Shown here: positions 43,230 through 54,899 of the stretch, in pieces
Position numbering within the stretch: position 1 is the stretch's first letter
Layout: each line of letters opens with the position of its first letter
NCBI GenBank assembly: GCA_014773175.1
Contig: VXCM01001353.1
Location: forward strand, 124,001 to 188,000
Direction of reading: 5' to 3'
From: Lucifuga dentata
Lineage: Eukaryota > Chordata > Actinopteri > Ophidiiformes > Bythitidae
DNA: 64,000 nucleotides
Program-made: the position numbers and the translations under genes
Notes under the pieces: model-generated
Seen by the model: the letters and a program-made list of their open reading frames with translations, nothing else
What the model was told of the DNA's origin: nothing
Database searches by the model: none

Positions 43230-43664
43230 CTCAAGCCCTGGTCAAAAGCTGACCACCTATTCACTGCACATGGCTCTGTGGAAGCTATGCTGCCAGAGAC
43301 GAGTATAATCCAACTGGAAGAGGTGGGGTGGGGGTNGGTTGATGATGGACCCTTGGGGTGCAGAAGTATGTGCCAATAGGCTTTATGCACATGTGGTGTG
43401 GTGAAAAATGGGCTTGCGTTGTTTGATCCAGAAACACGAGACTCTGGTGTGAATCACACATTAAAGACGAGCAGAAGGATGTGAGGATTTTCACATTTGC
43501 TCAGTGATTTATTTTATGGATCATTTTATGGATCATGGAGCATGATTTTGAAATCCCCCCCCCCCCNCCCCCCCCCCCTTTTTTTTTTCTTGCAGAAACA
43601 GAGCTGAAATTTCAAAGAATAATGATAATTAGGAATATGCTGGTCACAACTGTGGCTTATTTTA

Positions 43665-43762
43665 TTTTCCACAACTAAAACACTGCCACTGGTCACAACT
43701 GTGCACATTCCTAATGATTGCTGTTCTTTTTATGGCAGTGGCAGTGTTTTAGTTGTGGAAAA
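43665..43762. repeat. perfect 27-base inverted repeat (hairpin)
   Basis: Bases 43665-43691 are the exact reverse complement of 43736-43762, with a 44-base loop. The arm begins ttttccacaactaaaacac. A second, outer pair (attaggaat at 43628-43636 and attcctaat at 43707-43715) and a direct repeat of tggtcacaactgtg overlap it. It may be a short MITE or a hairpin-RNA precursor. Confidence 0.8.
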
Positions 43763-45150
43763 ATATTTCCCCATTGTAAACCTTTAGGCTATTAAGCAGT
43801 CTGGAAAAAGCTGCCCCACGTCAGCATAGTTTGAATGAATGAGGCAAATGCCAGACACAGGACATGGCTTTAGACATGAGCTTACAGACATGAGGTTTTG
43901 TGTGTGAAACCAGTAGGACAGACACTCGATAACAGGAGAGGAAAAAAAAAGTTCATTATTTTTAACAGCTTAACACTCCAATCAAATGAGCTATCTGGAG
44001 GTTTTTACACACTGTTGTAGCAAACGTCACGGGCGTATATTAAACCTCTTAACAGAATGTTGTCTGCTCTGCTGCAGTCAGACTAACAAGATGCCTGTGA
44101 GGAATATACAACCCAGATACAGTACTCACTCACTCACTCACACACACATGCACACACACCCTATATGATGCCACAGACAACAGCCCATACAAACCACAAA
44201 AATCCTCAAAATAAATCCCATATTTCTTTCTTGTGGCTTTAAACATTTTGGATTTCATATGCTGTGTGAAAAAGAAGTGACATACTGTATGTATGCAGTG
44301 GAAAAGTTTATGAAAAAGAAGTTTGCAGTCATGACAGAATTCTTGTCAAGGTAGCTCAGAATAGATTATGTCTATTTTTCCATAGCCAATTGTTTTCCTG
44401 CTACAGAAGACCGACTGCAGGGGACAAATCAAACCACAAAAGCCATTTTCCCCTTCAAACCAAAGTGTAAACATAAATATATCATACAAATGGCTGTCGC
44501 TGTATCATATGAATGTTTTTTGATCTCATAAAACAATTTTACCAGCTATTACATTAAGCCTGTTGTATTCAATGAGTCTTGTTGGTTTTTGAAATATATA
44601 ATAGTTCAGAAAAACTGGTCTTTTTTTCTGTGTTTGTGTCTTTCTCTTCCTACCTTCTGAGATTTGGAATAGGGTTTTTGCTTGATATTAGTAAGTCTTC
44701 ACAATATTTATCTTTGGAAATAAATGCTAGGATGATTACACAGAAAACCAGACAGTGTCCTTTCTTCATATGAACTAAGGAGGGCACTGTTGTCCAAGTG
44801 CACACTGAGGGAATTTCTGCTTTTTTTTTTCTTTTTTTTTTTTTTTTTTNTTTTTTTTTTTTTTTTCTTGAGGACATCTGAAAGCAGCATGGCCAGCTGT
44901 TTAGGATCCTATTCCAGAGAACTGAGACAACTGATTCAGTTTCCAGATAAGGAACAGCTATTCCAAATTATTTTATCGTACCTAGCAAAAATGTTTTTGA
45001 GCGTCTCATTCTCTCTCTTTTTCTCTCTCTCTCTCTTGCTGTTGAAATTTTATTAAAAAATTTTTCAACGGTTGTTATACATAATTTGTCTCCATTTATG
45101 TTTGCATGTCCATGCCACAGAACCTAGTAAATTGCTAGAGTCTCTGCTAC

Positions 45151-45253
45151 TTTAGCACAGAACCTAGCAATTTAGGTTCTGTGCTAAACCTATGCCACTG
45201 TGGCACAGTACTATGCAGCCTCCATTTCCCATCTGAAGGTCTTCTTCAGATGG
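45151..45253. repeat. cluster of three short hairpins
   Basis: A perfect stem of at least 15 bases pairs 45151-45165 with 45174-45188 (arm tttagcacagaacct). A short palindrome lies at 45193-45209. A 10-base stem pairs 45229-45238 with 45244-45253 (ccatctgaag/cttcagatgg). A diverged direct copy of the first arm, cacagaacctag, sits just upstream near 45117. Confidence 0.75.
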
Positions 45254-46421
45254 AGTGCTACTTTAAAAAAAAAAAAAAAAAATTACCTGTTACTCAATTT
45301 TTGGATTACTTTTTGGATTACAAGATTGGTCCACAACTAGCACAACAGCAGTCACATAAGGACCTCGCAGGAAAGAAATGGAGATGGTGGAGACACTACA
45401 AAACAAATGAGAGTAGGGCAACCATTTGGCCAGGAAGGGCTCTGCTTATAGTATGAAAACACTTTATAACAATAAGTGAAGACTAATTCTGGACATGCAT
45501 AGCACCAGCACAGAGAGAAAAGAGTGTATGAGTTGATCTAACAGTGGTAAGTAAGAGCATTTGGAAATGATCCGTAAGCCTTTGTTTGACAGGATGAACT
45601 CACATCAGTCACTGCTGAAGCTCCTCTGCTCTTAGAAGCCTCTTTTTCTGTGCATGTCTAAATAACAGGTCCTGGTTTCTTATAACTAAGAGACATTTAA
45701 AAGAAAATGTGAATTTCTTAGAACAACATTTGACCGCAGACTCACAATCAATCTTTCTTTTTCAGTATGAGGGTGTGATCACATTTTACCCATAACCAAA
45801 GCCCCCCTATAATCCAACTAGTCATCCTTCAAAAGACCCTCAAACCCCAACAACATCCTGCCCCCCAAAACATCTCCACCCCTCTGTCTACCTGCTCTAA
45901 TTAAGAGCCAGTCTAAAGTGCTGCTGTCCTGCATTGAGGATGTCTTCCTGTCTGGACTACAGACAGTGTGTGTATCTGGGTGTCTCTTTGTGTGAATGTA
46001 TACTATTTAACTGTACGTATACACTTCATCCCTGCACACACACACATACTAATATGCTGGCACTGGTACACTCACACAGAGACGAATGGTCAATTAGCTT
46101 GGGCATTCATTCCATGTCTGTCTTGTGGCTCAAACAGATAAAACCACTTCAAGCAACCACTGTACAAAAGCAAAAGCTCTGAAGCCTCCATTTTTCATCT
46201 CTCCATTTTCCAGAAGCCATTTTTCATGTGCAGACGACAATAAATATGTTCCATTCAGGAAGAATTTGAAAATGGAGAAATGCTAATATTTGGTTATGAC
46301 AGAAAATTAATCATTTTAGGTCCCAAAGCCCAAAATTTTAACAAGGCATATGATTAACAGTTGAATAGTAAATGAACGGCTAAATGCAGATAGATAGACA
46401 TAGACAGATGGATAACTATAT

Positions 46422-46425
<4 letters not shown>

Positions 46426-46463
<38 letters not shown>
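46426..46463 (+). repeat. GT microsatellite
   Basis: A GT run followed by imperfect GTGC units. Confidence 0.95.
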
Positions 46464-46467
<4 letters not shown>

Positions 46468-49400
46468 CGTGTATGTGTGAGTGTGTGTGTGAATGATTGG
46501 TGTTGTTTTCTAAAAATTTGAAACCACTTTACTAGTTGGCAACCAAACATACTGGTCGGAGCCTGTCAGCCGTGAGAAATAATGTTTAAGACTGAAGCAG
46601 AAACAAACTGAACAACAACAGCCAAAATACTAAGCGCCTTCCTAACTTTTATTTCAGTATTGACTGCAAATCAATGTTCTTCCTTCTAAAACTGAACCAC
46701 ATCGCCTGCTGCACTGAAGAGTCCCTGTAATGTTTTCAAAGCAACCTCAAATTCAAGCCTTATGTCGACAACCCAGAACCATTGTTCCTATTTCATACTT
46801 GAATGACAGTGTTAAATGAAAAATACTGGGCACTGTTAGACAGATTCATTCAGTTCTCACATGGCAGCAGGATTTTTGTTTCAGTTTTAGCACTCCATAT
46901 GGTAGCACAGGCCAGAGATGTTCATTCCCCAGCTGCTTGTGACACATTTATTGGCACAGTGTGAAGCATCAGCGGCCACTTTGACCAGCCTGTCTGTCAG
47001 TTGACATAAGGACAAGATCTGATTCTGATTAATTGGGCCAGATGACTAGCTAGACACATGATTAGATGTATTCTAATTAGACAATTATCCTTGGTTTATT
47101 TCTTCTTCTTCTCTGCTGTCTGATTGTACAGCTTTCAATTGTTTTGTCCTTATTTTTGATTGCTATTGCAGAAAGATAAAAAAAAAAAAAAAANGATAAA
47201 AAAAAAAAAAAAAGATGGTTTATTAGAAATGACTAATGCTTTGTTCCTGTCATAGTAATTGGTATCTTTTAAGTTCTAATTTGGAATTATTGTATAAAAT
47301 GTCGCTTGCTTTTGTGTAATTTTTGTTTGCATTATATTTTTATTTTCAAAGCTATTCGTCCATGTACTTCATCTCCATGGCAGCAATAAATAACCGTCAA
47401 ACACACATTATTTCCAAAGTCCTTATCTGTTTTGCTGATAAAGTTTCCAAAGAGATCTTGCCTTTTGAGGCCGTTTAAAAAGTATAGACCGTTTGAAAGA
47501 AGCGGGAAGAAACCGAGGCCACACAGAGAGACTATAGAGTGCTGAGCCGATGCTTTACCAGATAGGCATGGCATAGCCAAAGCACCTTTCCACCTTTCCA
47601 CCTCTCTCATCTTCAACTATTGTTGCGTGGCCCTTCACTGACATGCTATTATCCCTGCATGAATCCACACACACAATAAGGCTTCAGGGATCCTTTTCTT
47701 TTAGAGGAGATGAACCCATAGAGCAAGACAAAGGCTTCAAAACTATCCAAATTATCTGTTCTGGGTGTTCCTCTTAAGGCATTCTAGCCATCTGGGGAAA
47801 TCATCTTAAATGTTTCTGTCCTACATGTCGAAGCAAAAAGTCTTACTGTGCAAAAAAGACATTGCATCTTAAGTTTTTTCTTTTTTGCCAGGTTGTAATT
47901 TTATGTTGGCACGCACACAGCATATCTGCAAGAATGCTACAGAAATGTTTGATCTCTGCATGAATGCCGACTGTGCATGGAAGATGCTTATTACAGTGGA
48001 AGGCGGAATTTTTCTTCCATCTGATTTATATCAGGTGCAAGACCATGGCTGGGTAATTTGGCTAAGAAGCATTTTTATTACAGACCTCTGGTGTGAGTGG
48101 AAATGATAGGCCTGCTTAGTATTTGTGGATTGGAGTTTACCCTCTTTCTTTTGTCCACAGCTGATTCTCCTGGAATGTTTGTTTAGGCTGATGCTCCTGT
48201 TACTGCAGCTTCTCTTGGAGTTTGTAGCAGCACACAAGTTGAAGAAAAACTGAGATACACCTAGTGAGGAAACAGACAAGATGAACCATCGTGTTCAGTC
48301 CTTTTTTGTGCTAATATATTTAAAATGATTTCTTAGCATTGCGACATAGGGCGCTTTTCCATATTTTTGTCAATTTCTGCAAAAGTAATACTGATCTAAC
48401 AAAAACATATTTAGCCCTATAGCTCTATAGAACAATTTGTCTTGTTCTAATATTATTAGACCAATCAAATGTTGTCTCTACTTGTTCGGCCTTGGCAGAG
48501 GTATGCATTCTCATGAGTGATCTAGTTTTGTAATATATTTACCAGCCAATTCTGTAATAACTACATCAGAGGAATCTCGGGGAAATAACAGTGCTGCTGA
48601 AACACAACTATGCAGATAAACAGGCAGATTTATAAACACTAGTTACATAGAGTAATTTATGTTTCTTTTAATTTCCAGTAATTCATACAAAACCCATTCA
48701 CACATTCTACAAAGTAACATGTGTTTGAATTTTCATATCATCTAAATGAAGTATGACTATAATTACAAAAATGATAGATGGGATTTTTCTTTTTTAATAA
48801 GAGTTCACAGTGATGTCAAGGAATGTATGAACTGAGGAATGAATGGGAAAGTATTACAGCCAAGATTTAGACCGGCTTAAGACATTAAAACAATACAGCC
48901 ATATTAAATTGAGCAGCTTGGCAACTGTATTCATAAATAGCTTTAGTGATGTATTCATGCTTTTCATGGCAGCGTGTACAAGACTTTAACTATGCAGTAA
49001 GTAAGCATTTCTACGCTTGATGACACCAAAAATAGCATCATCTTGGGGATTACCAAGCTAATACTGTATTTAAAGAAGATGGATTAAAGGAAAGGAAGGA
49101 CAGAGGTTATTGAATATTATCTAGATTGATCCTTTATACATGTAATATTTAGCAGCTTGAAGGATTGGCTACTCGAGCACTTAATTATGCCTATAAATGA
49201 GGCCTGATGACAAAAAACTTAAAGGGGCCATATTATACTTTTTGCTGTTTTCCCTCTTTTTTGTGTGTTGAGCATCATCAAGGTTGCAAAACTTAAGGTT
49301 GAAGCCAATAAAAAATGCATCCAGTAAGACATAACACAAAACAATATGGAAGAGGGCTCACTGGCCATCTTTAGAACAATATTATGGTCCAAGCTGTATT

Positions 49401-52244
49401 TTGCTTCACTGAAGTATAACCAAAATGCTAATGTTCTGTAACATGTCTGTCACTTTTCTTCATTGGCATACACACGGAGCAGTGCTCTGTGTGTTCTGTG
49501 TCTGAAAAGGCCTGTTGTTTTCAGAGGCTTTTCTCTTTTCTCACGCTAGCCTCTTTGGCTCAGAGCTGCATCAGAATGAAATTATGAGAATATTTGTTCT
49601 AGAGCCTGTCAATATGGGCTGAGCATTGATTCTGTTCCTCTCATTTTTCTGTACGACTTCTGATTCTCATTTCCTGGACATATGAAAGTATGACAGTGGT
49701 TGATAGATGCATTGCTAACCCATGCAAATCTGAGACCTCACCAGGAATTTCAAAATATGCCTCTGCAATGGTGGTGATAATCTAGATTTTTTTAGTTTAT
49801 GGACATGGCCTTAGGTGACCTGTGAACTCAGTCTTTCTGTTGTTAAAGAATACCAGAGCAATAAAACAAGTTATCACACCAAAAACCCATCAAGACGTTA
49901 GAAGCAAAAACTTTTTTTCCCCCATAAATGTGTTTTTTTTTTTTTTTTNGTTTTTTTTTTTTTTCTTTTTGCAACTTTGATTCAACCATGATGAAAATCA
50001 TAAAATTATTGCCTGCAGATCACAGCTGTGGTGGAAGTCCATTTGTCAAGGGATTTTTGTGAAATCACCACCATGTCAAAGTCGATGACGATGGGGAATT
50101 TGGCAAGGGTGCAATGGAGAGACTGAAAAACTGCTGTGCTAGAGAAATCCTGGAAAAGAATCCTTTTATAAACAGGGATCCAGTAAGCCATCCTTGTGTA
50201 ACCATGACAAAGAAGCACACACAATAGTCAAACTTTCCAAAGACAGGATGTGTTGTCTAATAAGCTTTTTGGTTTGCACTTTTCTCCTTCCTAGATGTGT
50301 GACCCCCTTTCATGGAGCATACTAAGCTGCTGGAGAGAACATAATACTTTTAAGGGTCTGAAAGGCTCATAACAGAGGCCCCATAATTGGAAAGCCCCAG
50401 CTTTAATCTCCCATGATTCCAAGTGTCTGTCCTGCTAATGAAGACACTGAAAACGTCTTGTCTGTCACTCTTCTATTCTTATTTCTTTCAGGCAGTTTTC
50501 TTTCAACAGATCACTCAAAGATCAGGAATATGGCTTGCACATAGTTGGAATGTTGGTGAGTTAGATCTGTAGTTTTCATTTTTAATAAATGCTAATTTAA
50601 GCAATGGCAACAAATTAATATCTAAAACATAATATCCCTACTCTCTCCCAGGGTGCTGTTGTAGAGCTGAATTGTGGTCGAGTGATAAATTCCCTCCAAA
50701 TATTACCATTGCACGATTTTCATTTAATCTGTTAAACCTCTGCGCTGAGCATTGCTTTAGCCTCAGCCATCCAGTGTCTGTGAGGTGCTAAATCTTGCTG
50801 AGGTCTGGAAAGTATTCTGCATCCATTAAAAAAATCAGCGCAGCCTCATTCCTCAGCAAATTTGCAAAATTGATTTGGTGTGTTGCAGACAGCTGCAGAC
50901 TATGCAGAGCCAGTCCACAAATTACATGTGTTGTGTGAATAAAGGGTGCAAAAAAACAAAACAAAACAAAAAAAAAAACGTGAGTGTNAAAAAAAAAAAC
51001 GTGAGTGTGAGGTGTTCAGATGGAAGAGAAAAGCAACAGGACTGGTGTTATGAATTTGATTCTAAATCATTTACAGGCCTCTTGATACAATGCTTTAATG
51101 TATGTATTGCATTTCATAAGGCAATGACTCATTTTTCATATTAAATGAGTTTTCAACAACATGGCTCTAATATCACTGTTTGAGTTCCAGGATTAATTTG
51201 GCTTCATTTCTTTTTCTTACGGGAAGATTTAAGCTTAGCCTGTATAAAGTTTATCATTATACTGCACACGGTACACAGAGAATGCAAATGTGGGTAAAGT
51301 ATGCTAATAGTTCATAATCATCTCTGTGTTTACAGACTTTTAGCAAATCTGATGAAAAAGCCACTGCACTGGCTGACCTCTGATTTTCTGATTTGGTTGG
51401 TAAAACTTGGCAGCCCTTTATAACAAGAGAACTGTAATAATTATGATCTGACATGAGTATAAATAGTTTCCATAGGTAAATGACCCTTTTCCTGGATACA
51501 CACACACACACTCTAAGATCAAAGGGGTGTATCCTCTAGACTTCAAGAGCCACTGATTAAACACATTTCAGAAGTAATTCCCTTCCGTTTCCAGGATAGA
51601 TCTGGCAAAGGCATGTAGATGTGTTTCATTAAGTTGTATCATGAAATATAGTACATTTGTATTTTTCATGTGTGCATATGAATATACAGTATGGGCCTGT
51701 CTGTCCTTCTGTGTGTGTTGCTCTGTCAGTGTATATCTGTGCACAGTTTTAGTTGGAGAGTGGAAGTGATGTGGCTTGTTGCCAGCTGAGTCTCTTCCCT
51801 TCTCAAGAAAGACAAATGGCATTGTTCCAGGAGCAGATAGCAGCTTTAATGCCAAATCCCTGCCAGCTGTACTGAAATTTCAGCCATGTAAAGAGAGCAG
51901 GAGTGGAGCAGGCCTGACAAAAGATGACACTGGCTTGTAAGTTTTAAGCAATGACGCTCTGGGGAATTTCATTATGTGGCTGTCACACAGCATTAGGCGA
52001 GACAGCAAACACTTTCATGTGTGGATTACCATTTACTCATTGGAGATAATAGATACTTTTCTTAGCTAATCCATTCCTCTATTGATTTTGTCCCCTCTAA
52101 TAACTTCTTGCAAGCAAGCAAATTTTGTGCAAGAATGCTGACATGTAATAAACAGGAACAAAAGGCTGGATTTGACACAGATAAGCTACTTAATGTATTT
52201 TTCACACAAATATGAGATAAAGATCATTTTTGACAACTTGACCG

Positions 52245-52250
52245 TTTATT
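52245..52250 (-). terminator. candidate poly(A) signal of the CD2-like gene
   Basis: The minus strand reads AATAAA here, about 600 bases after the stop codon. A weaker ATTAAA occurs earlier at 52467-52472. Either could end the transcript. Confidence 0.4.
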
Positions 52251-52847
52251 TCAAACAACATATGATATATCTAAAGATAAGGTGTGACTATTACAGAAAA
52301 CTAATGCTGATTTTCTATCATTTCACAGTATAGGCTGTTGCTGGAAGAATTAGGTCTACATACTCTGCCTATTGGGCTCCACTGCCTCCATAATTATCCA
52401 GAGGAACTATTTCAAACATGCAAATAGACATGTTTCCAGATAAAGCTAATTTGCCACATCCTCCAATTTAATCTACTGACTCTTTGTTGGGACACAATAT
52501 TTCTCATGCCAGTTAATATATACTTACAAAGAGCATAAAAAAATAAAAAAAATAAAAATAAAAAAATTAACATCTAATGACACTTGTTAGGAAATGTTAA
52601 AATCTTCTTCTAAATTTTATGTATTTATACAGCAGAATAAGTCTCTTTTTTTCAGTTTGATTAGATTGCCATCAAGTTGAAAACAAAACTTTTTTCTTAC
52701 CAATTCCTCAAATATTGGCTTTTTGGAGATGTGGCTTACAATTCCACAGCATCAGCAAAGACTTATTGCATAAAACTTGTAAACACATAATGGAAATGGA
52801 AATGATATTTTCCTCAGCACCTGGGATGGTGAGAGGGAGAGTCATAT

Positions 52848-53840
52848 TTAATTGATCGGCATCTTCTTCCTCGGCTTGGGCACTGGTGAAGGTTGTTTCA
52901 TTTCATCAGCTGTGGTAAGGTGTGCAGGCTTGTTTTCAATCTCGGCTCCAGAACCAACAGTGCTGTTATGGGCTCTTGGTGAAGGCTTGGGGCTTGGGGT
53001 GGGAGAGGCCTGAGGAGGTTGCATATTCTCATATTTTGAGCTGATGGAGTCAGATTGTTTGTTCTGGTTCAGTGTAAGCATCCTGAGCTCCCCTTGGTCC
53101 CCAAAGCTCATTGAAGTTTTGCGCCGACATAATATGATGACAATGACGATGAGCAAAATCAGAATCAGACATGCTCCTCCTGCTAGTACTCCAATAACAG
53201 TTTTAGGTGTAAAACAAAGCAAGGTTGGAGGTGTTGGACCTTTACATGATGGACTAATAGTGCTACTATTCTCTTTGCTGACTTTGTTTGCTGTACTACA
53301 TGTAAAGTTGTTCCCACCTTTTAGCTGTGCCAGTGATATGCTCAGAGTTTGCTTTGTTTCGCCTGTTAATGTCTTTTCATCCAGAGTCCATGAGACCTCC
53401 AAACCTGCAGCCACAGAGCAGATAAGATTAATTCTGTTAGCCTTGAGATCACAGACATACTTCACTTGAGGTTTTGATACCTTCGCCATCATACAGAGTT
53501 GACTCGTCTGCTGTTTAACAAGTGTATCATTTTTATTGAGCACAAGTGCTTTGTAAATCCCTGCATTTGAGAACTTCAGGTTCCTCAGCAGTAGTGATCC
53601 GGTTACAGAGATGTCCTCTGGCTTTCCCACAGACACTCTGCGTTGCTGTCTGTAGAAAATGATTGTGTTATTATGTGTCCATCTCAGCATGTCCGTGTTG
53701 TCCAAAGCCTTATTGGCTAAAGGCAGAGTGACATTCTGCCCAACCGTGGCATACAGGTCACAGGTGTCCTTGTTAGCTCTTGAGAGGTTGATGAATCCCA
53801 GGAGAGTGATGACCAAAACTGCTATAGCAAAGCAATCCAT
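52848..53840 (-). CDS. CD2-like Ig-superfamily receptor, single exon
   Basis: An uninterrupted 330-codon frame. Residues 1-22 form a signal peptide. Residues 25-117 form a V-type Ig domain with the core tryptophan (W54) and an SNAGIYKA motif, in which alanine replaces the usual second cysteine; CD2-family first domains also lack this disulphide. Residues 120-200 form a C2-type domain with four cysteines (C130, C141, C181, C199), as expected for the two disulphides of CD2/SLAM second domains. Residues 215-238 span the membrane. The tail is proline-rich, with two PxxxPR motifs (284-289, 319-324) and a YENM motif at 270-273. There are N-glycosylation sequons at 36, 57, 104, 178 and 191. The family acts in lymphocyte adhesion and signalling; the ligand here is unknown. 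CD2-family genes usually have about five exons, so the lack of introns is odd. It could be CD2 itself or another family member. Confidence 0.85.
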   Translation of the reverse strand: MDCFAIAVLVITLLGFINLSRANKDTCDLYATVGQNVTLPLANKALDNTDMLRWTHNNTIIFYRQQRRVSVGKPEDISVTGSLLLRNLKFSNAGIYKALVLNKNDTLVKQQTSQLCMMAKVSKPQVKYVCDLKANRINLICSVAAGLEVSWTLDEKTLTGETKQTLSISLAQLKGGNNFTCSTANKVSKENSSTISPSCKGPTPPTLLCFTPKTVIGVLAGGACLILILLIVIVIILCRRKTSMSFGDQGELRMLTLNQNKQSDSISSKYENMQPPQASPTPSPKPSPRAHNSTVGSGAEIENKPAHLTTADEMKQPSPVPKPRKKMPIN

Positions 53841-53891
53841 GATGTCCTCTAGATAGTCCAGTGTGTCCTTGCAGAATTTTGTCCACAGAAA

Positions 53892-53901
53892 TCACTTCCT
53901 C
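53892..53901 (-). promoter_or_regulatory. ETS/PU.1-type site near the CD2-like start
   Basis: The minus strand reads GAGGAAGTGA, a strong match to the ETS-family core GGAA with the PU.1-like GAGGAAGT context. It lies about 55 bases before the ATG. ETS sites near the start are common in haematopoietic genes, so this fits an immune receptor, but the motif is short. Confidence 0.4.
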
Positions 53902-53941
53902 AGCTTTGCACACTTAATGATCATCCACTGTTTTTTAATAG

Positions 53942-53949
53942 TTTTTATA
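53942..53949 (-). promoter_or_regulatory. candidate TATA box of the CD2-like gene
   Basis: On the minus strand this reads TATAAAAA, about 100 bases upstream of the ATG. A start site about 30 bases downstream would give a 5' UTR of roughly 75 bases. This is position and motif only, with no transcript evidence. Confidence 0.45.
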
Positions 53950-54831
53950 TTAGGTCATGAACCTTCCCCTATAGTTTGATTTTCTGCCTTGTCACGATGA
54001 CAAGATACCTCCAACTTTGGTGTTCATTAGTAAAATGAGTTTTCAGCTAGGGACACAGCTAAAAATGACAAACTTTAGGCACTTCAGTGGGAAGTAAGTC
54101 TAAATAAGGAAGGAAATTGTGTTAGTCAAGAGTCTACTTTCAGTTCCGTGATGAAGACAAAAAAAAAAACTTGCGCAGCTGATGTGTCAACTAACAGTTT
54201 CAATCACATGAATGGTTCATTTTAATATATTTAGAAACATACGTGACTTATGTACGTAATTCATACAGTAACTCCATTTGTATGTTCACCGTGTATTTGA
54301 TGACAAACCATAAGTCCATATAAAATCATCTGATTATTGCATTTTTATGCCATTCCACTAAACAAAGGCCTTATTCAAAAACCATAACTATTTTGTCAAC
54401 CATCAGGTAATATCAGTTTCCTGTTTATTTTGAGGACATGGAAAAAATCAGCAGGCAGAAAACACGCTGATAGTACAGAATCATCTTTTTCAGCATTTAG
54501 CAATTATTTAGCATTTAGCAGCAAACCTTACTGAAAAAAAAAAATGACGCATATTTGTATGGGTCATTTTTATTTCTCTGGGATTTTAATAAACCAGAAC
54601 TGATGAGATTTTTGTTTTCAAGTTTCTTTTCAAGTCAAGCCGCTGTTAAGGTTTTATTCACATGCTGCTGGCAGCACCATTTTACATGTAAATCCTTTCA
54701 AAATGTACTGCCAAAGCATTGCTGCTCCAAGTTGAAGCTGTCCTGACCAACAGCTGATAATCAATGACGAGACAGGCTGAACAGACTTTGGGAACCTGAC
54801 AGCAAGATGGCCATCACTGTTGCTGATAGCT

Positions 54832-54899
54832 TTTGTTTGTTTGTTTGTCTATTTGTTTGTTTGTTTGTTTGTTTGTTTGTTTGTTTGTTTGTTTGTTTG
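54832..54899 (+). repeat. TTTG tetranucleotide microsatellite
   Basis: About 16 units of TTTG with one interruption (tcta). It lies about 1 kb upstream of the CD2-like start. Confidence 0.95.

Larger units (their letters stand above)
38091..52244. other. intergenic region between two convergent genes
   Basis: No exon was recognised in about 14 kb. Contents listed separately: low-complexity gaps, a SINE-like repeat (40297-40575), a CTCF-type motif (42468-42482), a duplicated TG repeat join (43111-43229), a 27-base-stem hairpin (43665-43762) and a hairpin cluster (45151-45253). The remainder is AT-rich single-copy-looking DNA. Confidence 0.5.

Noticed and set aside
45181..45456. 91-codon plus-strand frame as a gene
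   Set aside because: It passes through a poly-A tract coding a lysine run and a hairpin cluster, and shows no domain.
52535..52570. A-rich tract downstream of the CD2-like gene as a retroposition poly(A) tail
   Set aside because: The A run is on the plus strand, which is the wrong strand for a tail of this minus-strand gene.
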